From Bifidobacteriaceae bacterium (GTDB lineage: Bacteria; Actinomycetota; Actinomycetes; Actinomycetales; WQXJ01): 5,991 bases of DNA. Location: assembly GCA_031272565.1 (NCBI GenBank), contig JAISTN010000315.1:1-5991 (forward strand), read 5' to 3'. The position numbers were made by a program, and so were the translations under genes. This document shows positions 1 to 4,114 of this stretch, one piece after another. Every line of letters starts with the position of its first letter. The first letter of the stretch is position 1. The notes under the pieces are model-generated. The model was not told where the DNA came from, ran no database searches, and saw only the letters and a list, made by a program, of their open reading frames with translations.

Positions 1-565
1 CCCAGGCCGCTTCCCGGTCCTGGTGCTCCAGCCGCTCAATGGCCTGTTTGAGGGCCGCCACCCGCTCAAAGGCGGCGCTGTAGGTGGCCCGGGCAGCCTG
101 CTGTTTGGGCCCGGCAAACTGGTCCAGCATGTCGCGCTGCTGGGCCTGCGAGCGCAGCCGCCACTGGTCGGCCTGGCCGTGCACTGCCACCAGGGGGCCA
201 ACCACGCCAGACAGGGTGCCCAACGGGACGGCGGCCCCGCCTAGCGCCGCCCGTGACCGGCCGGCTTCGCTGACCGTCCGCACCACGATGATCTCGCCGT
301 CTTCAACTAGCCCACCCGCCGCCGCCGCGCCGGTGGCCGCCGCGCCATCGTGGGCCACCTGAAAGACGCCCGTCACCTGGCTGGCCTTGGCCCCTTGGCG
401 GACCAGGGCCGTTTCCGCCCGGCCGCCCACCACCTGGTCCAGGGCACTCAACAGCATGGTCTTGCCGGCGCCCGTTTCACCCGTGATGACCGTCAAGGCG
501 GCGTCGAATTCGAGTTCCGCCTGGGCAATCACCCCCAGGTCCCGCACCACTAGTTCCTTCAACAT
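1..565 (-). CDS. recN: DNA repair protein RecN, N-terminal part (runs off the left edge)
   Basis: RecN is an SMC-like ATPase that acts in the cytoplasm on DNA double-strand breaks in the RecA-dependent repair pathway. The first 188 codons are present; the family is usually about 550-590 residues, so only the N-terminal ATPase half-domain and the start of the coiled coil are visible. The N-terminus MLKELVVRDLGVI is typical. A Walker A motif GETGAGKT lies at residues 29-36, a GGRAE segment at 47-51, a GRSRA segment at 102-106, and the Q-loop-like HGQADQ at 129-134, where many homologues have HGQSDQ or HGQHEH. Residues from about 160 begin the heptad-rich arm. The ATG at 565 is preceded by GGAG (573-576) at 7 bases, and only 4 bases separate it from the nadK stop, so co-transcription with nadK is likely. 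About 85% of third codon positions are G/C by hand count. The C-terminal Walker B half is outside the window. Confidence 0.95.
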   Translation of the reverse strand, partial: MLKELVVRDLGVIAQAELEFDAALTVITGETGAGKTMLLSALDQVVGGRAETALVRQGAKASQVTGVFQVAHDGAAATGAAAAGGLVEDGEIIVVRTVSEAGRSRAALGGAAVPLGTLSGVVGPLVAVHGQADQWRLRSQAQQRDMLDQFAGPKQQAARATYSAAFERVAALKQAIERLEHQDREAAW

Positions 566-569
566 GGCG

Positions 570-1406
570 CTACTCCGCGTCCCCACGCCAGCCGTCGGTG
601 GGCAGTTCGAATTTGTACACCAGGCGGGTGGCAAACGGCGCCTCGCCAAACCGCACCAGGCCCACCGGTTCGGTGCCCAAGGTGAGGTCCAAGTGTCCGC
701 CCACATGCAGGTAGACCGTGCGGCGGCCGTCGCAGGCCACCAGGCCGTCGGCCCGGGAAGCCCCCAGCAGTTCGACCCTGACGGTCGAGGTGGGCGCCAC
801 GATCAGCGGCCGGTCAAACAGGGCGTGGGCCGCCAGGGGAACGACCAGGAGGGCGTCCAGGTCCGGCCACACCACCGGCCCGCCGGCCGAAAAGGCGTGG
901 CCGGTCGACCCGGTCGAGGTTGCCACCACCATGCCGTCGCAGCCGTAGGTTGAGATCCGCTGGCCGTCAATCGACACCAACACCTCCACCATCCGTTGGG
1001 GGGCCGCCTTGGCCAAGGTGACCTCGTTCAGGGCCCAGCCCGGCTGGGATTGCCCGTCCGGTTGGGTCACCACCACGGACAGTGTGGAGCGTTGCTCAAC
1101 CTTGAAGGCACCGGCCGCCACCTGGTCGATGGCGCCGGCCAGCCCGTCCGAATCGCATTCGGCCAGGAAGCCCATGTGACCCAGATTGACGCCCAGCAGG
1201 GGCACACTCCGGCCGCGCACCGCTTCCGCCGCCCGCAGCAGCGTGCCGTCGCCGCCCAGCACCAAGGCCAGGTCCAACGACCCGCCGTGGTCGTCTTCCT
1301 CCATGATTGCGGCCCAGCCGTGGCGTTCCAGGCGCGCCACCGCTTCCTGAACCATGCTCTTGGCCCGGTTGTCACGCTCGTTCGCGACAATCAGTGCGGT
1401 GCTCAC
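570..1406 (-). CDS. nadK: NAD kinase (ATP/polyphosphate-dependent NAD+ 2'-phosphorylation)
   Basis: NAD kinase makes NADP+ from NAD+ and a phosphate donor in the cytoplasm. This reading gives 278 residues. Family motifs are GGDGT at 51-55, NLGHMGFL at 74-81, ALNE at 125-128 (the Asn-Glu pair that binds NAD), and a glycine-rich block at 156-177 with CDGMVVATSTGSTG and SAGGP. CDGRR follows at 225-229, and the tail ends DGWRGDAE, like mycobacterial PpnK. The GTG start at 1406 is chosen because AAGGAG (1415-1420) sits 8 bases upstream, with a second AGGAG just beyond it; the ALIVAN strand begins at once, as in the family. The frame stays open to an ATG at 1496, but the extra 30 residues have no family character and cover the predicted promoter. 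Oddities: GGDGT comes about 30 residues earlier than in mycobacterial PpnK (from memory), and the usual TGSTAY reads TGSTGH, so Ala-Tyr is replaced by Gly-His at 169-170. The gene heads a likely nadK-recN unit. Confidence 0.95.
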   Translation of the reverse strand: MSTALIVANERDNRAKSMVQEAVARLERHGWAAIMEEDDHGGSLDLALVLGGDGTLLRAAEAVRGRSVPLLGVNLGHMGFLAECDSDGLAGAIDQVAAGAFKVEQRSTLSVVVTQPDGQSQPGWALNEVTLAKAAPQRMVEVLVSIDGQRISTYGCDGMVVATSTGSTGHAFSAGGPVVWPDLDALLVVPLAAHALFDRPLIVAPTSTVRVELLGASRADGLVACDGRRTVYLHVGGHLDLTLGTEPVGLVRFGEAPFATRLVYKFELPTDGWRGDAE

Positions 1407-1414
1407 GCCGTCTT

Positions 1415-1425
1415 CTCCTTCTCCT
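1415..1425 (-). promoter_or_regulatory. Double purine-rich ribosome binding site of nadK
   Basis: On the minus strand, AGGAG and AAGGAG stand back to back, 8 bases before the GTG at 1406. This fixes the nadK start and argues against the longer in-frame ATG at 1496. Confidence 0.75.
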
Positions 1426-1473
1426 GGCTGTTGGCGGCTCTCTTCAGGTGGGCTCAGGCCCTCGCAGACCCGG

Positions 1474-1502
1474 ATTACAAGCCTAGTAGGCCGCACTGAC
1501 AG
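1474..1502 (-). promoter_or_regulatory. Predicted sigma-70-type promoter of nadK-recN
   Basis: On the minus strand, CTGTCA (1502-1497, four of six matches to TTGACA) is followed after exactly 17 bases by TGTAAT (1479-1474, five of six matches to TATAAT). Transcription would begin near 1467, leaving a leader of about 60 bases before the nadK GTG. The -10 lacks the usually conserved A at its second position, so it may be weak or need an activator. Inverted repeats lie in the spacer and against the -35. This is an inference from base matches only. Confidence 0.5.
1481..1491. promoter_or_regulatory. Inverted repeat inside the nadK promoter spacer
   Basis: GCCTA-G-TAGGC is a perfect 5-base inverted repeat with a one-base centre. 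It lies between the predicted -35 and -10, where a bound dimeric regulator would block RNA polymerase. No regulator family is recognised. Confidence 0.4.
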
Positions 1503-1516
1503 AATCCCTAGGATTC
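1502..1516. promoter_or_regulatory. Inverted repeat abutting the nadK -35
   Basis: GAATCC-CTA-GGATTC is a perfect 6-base inverted repeat with a 3-base centre, in otherwise very GC-rich intergenic DNA. It touches the predicted -35 hexamer. The spacing and symmetry fit a dimeric DNA-binding protein; no specific regulator is assigned. Confidence 0.45.
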
Positions 1517-1532
1517 CCGCCCCTGCCCCAAG

Positions 1533-1541
1533 TTATCCACA
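1533..1541 (+). promoter_or_regulatory. Perfect DnaA-box consensus between tlyA and nadK
   Basis: TTATCCACA matches the strong E. coli-type DnaA box exactly. It is non-coding, about 30 bases upstream of the predicted nadK -35. No cluster of further boxes or AT-rich unwinding element is present, so it is not an origin. A single chromosomal box could serve DnaA titration or DnaA-dependent regulation, or be a chance match. Confidence 0.5.
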
Positions 1542-1635
1542 GGCCGGCCCGCCGGGCTTGCCCCGACCCCGGCCCGGCCCAGCCAAGTGGTCACCCGGAA
1601 CCTAGCCCCGGCCGGCCTCGCCGGCCCGGCGCGGC

Positions 1636-2520
1636 CTAGGCCGGCAGGTGGCCAGCCGTTTCGCGTTCAATGGCCTCGATCAAGGCCTGGCCGCTCAGCC
1701 CAACCCCACCAACAACTTCACCGGCCACTTCGCCGGCGCCATCACCGGGGTCCCCGGCCAGCGCACCGGCCTTCCCCAAGTCCAGGAAGAATTCGACGTT
1801 GCCCTTGGGGCCGGGCAGCCCGGAGCGGGCTACCGCCAACACCGCCAGGCCCAGCGCCTGGGCGGCTTGGGCCACTCGCCAGACGGCGCCCGCCCGGTCG
1901 TCCGGACTGGTCACCACACCGCCGGCCGGCAGGGCCCGCTTGCCGACCTCGAACTGCGGCTTGACCATCAGCAGGAAGCGGGCCCGCGGCGTGGTTACCG
2001 CCGCCAAGGCGGGCAGCACCTGCGTCAACGAGATGAACGACAGGTCCGCCACCACCAACGACGGAGCTGGTTCCAAGTCGCCTGGCTCCAAGAACCGAAC
2101 GTTGGTTCGCTCCACCACGTTGACCCGCGGGTCTTGCCGCAGGCGCCACACCAACTGGCCGTAACCCACGTCGACGGCGTGCACCAGGGCCGCCCCTCGG
2201 CGCAGCAGCACATCGGTGAAACCACCGGTCGAGGCCCCCGCATCCAGGCAGACCACTCCGTCGATGGCGGGCGCCGCCCGGCCCAACGCCGCCAACGCCG
2301 ATAGCAATTTGTGTGCCCCCCGCGAAGCATAGGCCTGGTCACCGGCGTCTTCGCTACCCACCTCGACCGCCTGCGCCGGGTCGACCTGGCTGGCCGGCTT
2401 GGTCGCAGCCTGCCCGTCTACCGTCACCACGCCGGCGGCGATCAACTCGGCCGCATGCGCCCGCGACCGGGCCAAGTGCCGCCGCACCAACTCAGCGTCC
2501 AACCGCCGCCTCACCGCCAC
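1636..2520 (-). CDS. tlyA: TlyA family 16S/23S rRNA (cytidine-2'-O)-methyltransferase
   Basis: TlyA transfers methyl from S-adenosylmethionine to cytidine 2'-OH groups; the mycobacterial enzyme acts on C1409 of 16S and C1920 of 23S rRNA, and its loss gives capreomycin/viomycin resistance. The product here is 294 residues. An S4-type RNA-binding domain spans about 3-60, and an FtsJ/RrmJ-like Rossmann domain runs from about 65 to 250. The SAM-binding LDAGASTGGFTDVLL starts at 92. The K-D-K-E tetrad appears as K71 (RGAHK), D159 (VADLSF), K187 (MVKPQFE) and E243 (GNVEFF). The linker reads QAYA where M. tuberculosis has RAWV. A Gly/Ala/Val-rich stretch of about 20 residues near 250-273 lengthens the tail. 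The GTG at 2520 aligns with the mycobacterial N-terminus. A second GTG at 2514 has AGG (2522-2524) at 7 bases and forms GTGA with a stop in another frame, so it may be the real start. Hemolysin names for this family are historical. Confidence 0.95.
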   Translation of the reverse strand: MAVRRRLDAELVRRHLARSRAHAAELIAAGVVTVDGQAATKPASQVDPAQAVEVGSEDAGDQAYASRGAHKLLSALAALGRAAPAIDGVVCLDAGASTGGFTDVLLRRGAALVHAVDVGYGQLVWRLRQDPRVNVVERTNVRFLEPGDLEPAPSLVVADLSFISLTQVLPALAAVTTPRARFLLMVKPQFEVGKRALPAGGVVTSPDDRAGAVWRVAQAAQALGLAVLAVARSGLPGPKGNVEFFLDLGKAGALAGDPGDGAGEVAGEVVGGVGLSGQALIEAIERETAGHLPA

Positions 2521-2783
2521 GCCTGGTCACCACCAACTTCAGTCAGTGCCCGCTTCCGCCCACCACCGGCCCTTCCACCCCAACCTCTCGCCGTCCCAAA
2601 TCCAAGTCGGCCAGCCACCCGGCGCCGTCCTACCACCCCGCCAGGTAGTCGCGTCGGCATCACCCCGTCCCGGCCCGGACGTCCGGAGTCACCATGCCCA
2701 GACCGCAACCGCGTCACCGCGGCGGCACCCGCCCGGTTCAGTGTCGGCCTGGCCACCAGCACCCCAAGACCAGCCATCGGCGT
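2521..2783. other. Spacer upstream of tlyA with a doubtful 88-codon reading frame
   Basis: 263 bases lie between the coiled-coil gene stop and the tlyA start. On the minus strand an 88-codon frame runs from an ATG at 2777, 6 bases after that stop, to a TGA at 2511-2513, which overlaps the second tlyA GTG as GTGA. The arrangement looks like a coupled gene, but the product is a featureless Gly/Arg-rich string. By hand count only about 64% of its third positions are G/C, against about 85-86% in recN and the coiled-coil gene, and no good ribosome binding site precedes it. I lean towards non-coding or decayed DNA that may carry the tlyA leader. No clear -35/-10 pair was found. Confidence 0.45.
2675..2686. 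repeat. 12-base perfect palindrome
   Basis: CCGGACGTCCGG is a perfect two-fold palindrome in the spacer upstream of tlyA. It has no spacer at its centre, so it is better suited to protein binding than to a hairpin. In DNA this GC-rich it may be chance. Confidence 0.4.
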
Positions 2784-3038
2784 CTAGTCCACCGCATCGG
2801 TCAGCAGCCGTTCCAGTTCGCGGTGCGCCTGCTCCAGGGCCGTCAGCCTGGTCGCCAGGTCCGCCTTGGCCTGGGCTAACGCCGCCTGGACGGCCGTCTC
2901 GGCCCGCTCCAGGGCGTCGCCCACCGAGGCTCCGGCCGCCGGCTCAAAGCCGCCGATGCCGCCCGCACCAGCCATCTCATCCGGCTCGCCCGGCTCGCTC
3001 CCGGCCGCCAGATCCTCATCCCATTGGTTCTCGCTCAC
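2784..3038 (-). CDS. Small acidic coiled-coil protein (Rv1693-position hypothetical)
   Basis: The product is 84 residues of unknown function. The first 40 or so residues are acidic and Gly/Pro-rich (EDLAAGSEPGEPDE) and probably disordered. Residues about 40-84 form one amphipathic helix with heptad-like spacing of Leu and Ala (DALERAETAVQAAL, then RLTALEQAHRELERLL), consistent with a short coiled coil. There is no signal peptide, membrane segment or cysteine. The GTG start at 3038 is well supported: GGAGG (3046-3050) stands 7 bases upstream, and the GTG overlaps the stop of the phosphatase gene as GTGA. Third positions are about 86% G/C, supporting real coding. M. tuberculosis and other actinobacteria also have a short helical hypothetical protein between the HAD phosphatase and tlyA, so this is probably its counterpart by position; sequence similarity was not tested. 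Confidence 0.8.
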   Translation of the reverse strand: MSENQWDEDLAAGSEPGEPDEMAGAGGIGGFEPAAGASVGDALERAETAVQAALAQAKADLATRLTALEQAHRELERLLTDAVD

Positions 3039-4114
3039 GTTTGGCCCTCCCTGTGGTACACCGCCGGAATCCCCGCCGGCTTCAGCCCAGCACCGGCATC
3101 GGCCGCCGCCCAACAGGCCGCCGCCGCCGCCCGCAACATGTCATTCGACTCTGGTTCGCCGTCCAGCCGCAGCCGGCCGCCCTCCACCCAGGCCCGCTGC
3201 CCGCCGCAGAGCCAGCCGTCGCCATCGGGCACCGGAGCCCGGTGCGGCAAGTTGAGGCCGCGCAAGTCCCATGCCAGCAAACTCGGCCGCCGGGCCGGTG
3301 GCGCCAGGCAGGCGTCCGCCGCCGTGTTGACGCCCGTCAGCACCATCATGCCCGGCAGCCCGGCGTTGTTGGCGCCCGCCAAGTCGGTGTCTAGCCGGTC
3401 GCCCACCACCACCGGCCGCAGCGCCCCGGCGCGGGCCACCGCCAGGTGGAACATCGAGGCGTTCGGCTTGCCGGACGCGATGGGCTGCACACCGGTGGCC
3501 GTGCTCAACGCCGCCACCAGCGAACCGTTGCCCGGCGCGAAGCCGCGCGGCTGCGGCAGCGTCAAGTCCAGATTGGTGGCGTAGTAGGCAGCGCCGGCCT
3601 GGATGGCAAACGCCCCCTCCGCTAGCTGCCGCCAAGTCAGGTCCTCCGAGAGTCCTTGCAACACCGCCGCCGGCTGCTCCTCCGCACTGTCCACCGGCGT
3701 CAAACCCACCTCCCGCAACGCCTGGGCCAGGCCCGGCGAGCCCACCACCAGCACCTTTGCCCCAGATTCCAAGTCAGCCGCGACCAGCGCGGCCCCGGTC
3801 TGAGCCGCCGTCAGCACATCACTTGGCCCGGCGTCGATCCCGACTCCCACCAACCGTTCGGCCGCGGCCCGCGGCGGTCGCATCGCGTTGTTGGTCAAGA
3901 ACAAGAAGCGCAAGCCGGCCGCCCGGGCCGCTGCCACAGACTCGGTGGCATACTCGACCGGCTCGGTGTCCCGGAAACAGACCCCATCCAGGTCCGTGAT
4001 CGCCACGTCATAGACCGCCGATGGCGCCCGCCCCAAGTCCAGCAGGCCACGGTGGCGCGGTCGCCTGGCCGACCTCCCGGCACCGCCCTGGCCGCCGATG
4101 TCGCCCCTGGTCAC
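3035..4114 (-). CDS. HAD-superfamily IIA phosphatase (NagD/Rv1692-like)
   Basis: A 359-residue hydrolase of the haloacid dehalogenase fold with a C2-type cap. Motif I is DLDGV at 41-45 (nucleophile D41, acid/base D43). Motif II is LTNN at 73-76, with T74. The cap lies between motif II and motif III, which is K216 in GKPN. Motif IV is GDRLDTD at 238-244. The cap and core junction contains ATNLD at 179-183 and GNGSLVAA at 196-203, as in NagD-like enzymes. The M. tuberculosis protein in this position, Rv1692, is reported to be a glycerol-3-phosphate phosphatase in phospholipid polar-head recycling; the substrate here is inferred from that. About 80 residues after the core (280-359) form a C-terminal extension, which I recall Rv1692 also having. 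The first 35 residues are basic, Gly-rich and probably flexible. The GTG at 4114 has GGAGG (4122-4126) at 7 bases and overlaps the upstream stop as GTGA, so it is preferred to an ATG at 4132. Confidence 0.9.
   Translation of the reverse strand: MTRGDIGGQGGAGRSARRPRHRGLLDLGRAPSAVYDVAITDLDGVCFRDTEPVEYATESVAAARAAGLRFLFLTNNAMRPPRAAAERLVGVGIDAGPSDVLTAAQTGAALVAADLESGAKVLVVGSPGLAQALREVGLTPVDSAEEQPAAVLQGLSEDLTWRQLAEGAFAIQAGAAYYATNLDLTLPQPRGFAPGNGSLVAALSTATGVQPIASGKPNASMFHLAVARAGALRPVVVGDRLDTDLAGANNAGLPGMMVLTGVNTAADACLAPPARRPSLLAWDLRGLNLPHRAPVPDGDGWLCGGQRAWVEGGRLRLDGEPESNDMLRAAAAACWAAADAGAGLKPAGIPAVYHREGQT

Larger units (their letters stand above)
1407..1635. other. tlyA-nadK intergenic region
   Basis: This 229-base spacer divides into two parts. 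The half next to tlyA (about 1545-1635) is extremely GC-rich, with several short CCGG-type inverted repeats but no T-tract on the minus strand, so no convincing intrinsic terminator follows tlyA. The half next to nadK holds the DnaA box, two inverted repeats, the predicted promoter and the nadK leader with its ribosome binding site. A 10-base palindrome, GGCCTAGGCC (1633-1642), spans the tlyA stop codon. I see no protein-coding gene here. Confidence 0.6.

Noticed and set aside
604..617. Possible LexA/SOS-box-like sequence (GTTCGAATTTGTAC) about 40 bases before recN
   Set aside because: The two halves are not symmetric, and the bases encode the conserved RLVYKFELP end of NAD kinase, which explains them.
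1407..1496. A 30-residue N-terminal extension of NAD kinase from the ATG at 1496
   Set aside because: The extension has no family similarity and would cover the predicted promoter, while GTG 1406 has a strong ribosome binding site at 8 bases and begins directly at the first family strand.
1545..1640. Intrinsic terminator after tlyA
   Set aside because: Several short GC inverted repeats are present, but none is followed by a T-tract on the minus strand.
2399..3394. A 331-codon open frame on the plus strand
   Set aside because: It lies antisense to the start of tlyA, the coiled-coil gene and the HAD gene, and its product is a Pro/Arg/Ser-rich string typical of the opposite strand of GC-rich genes.
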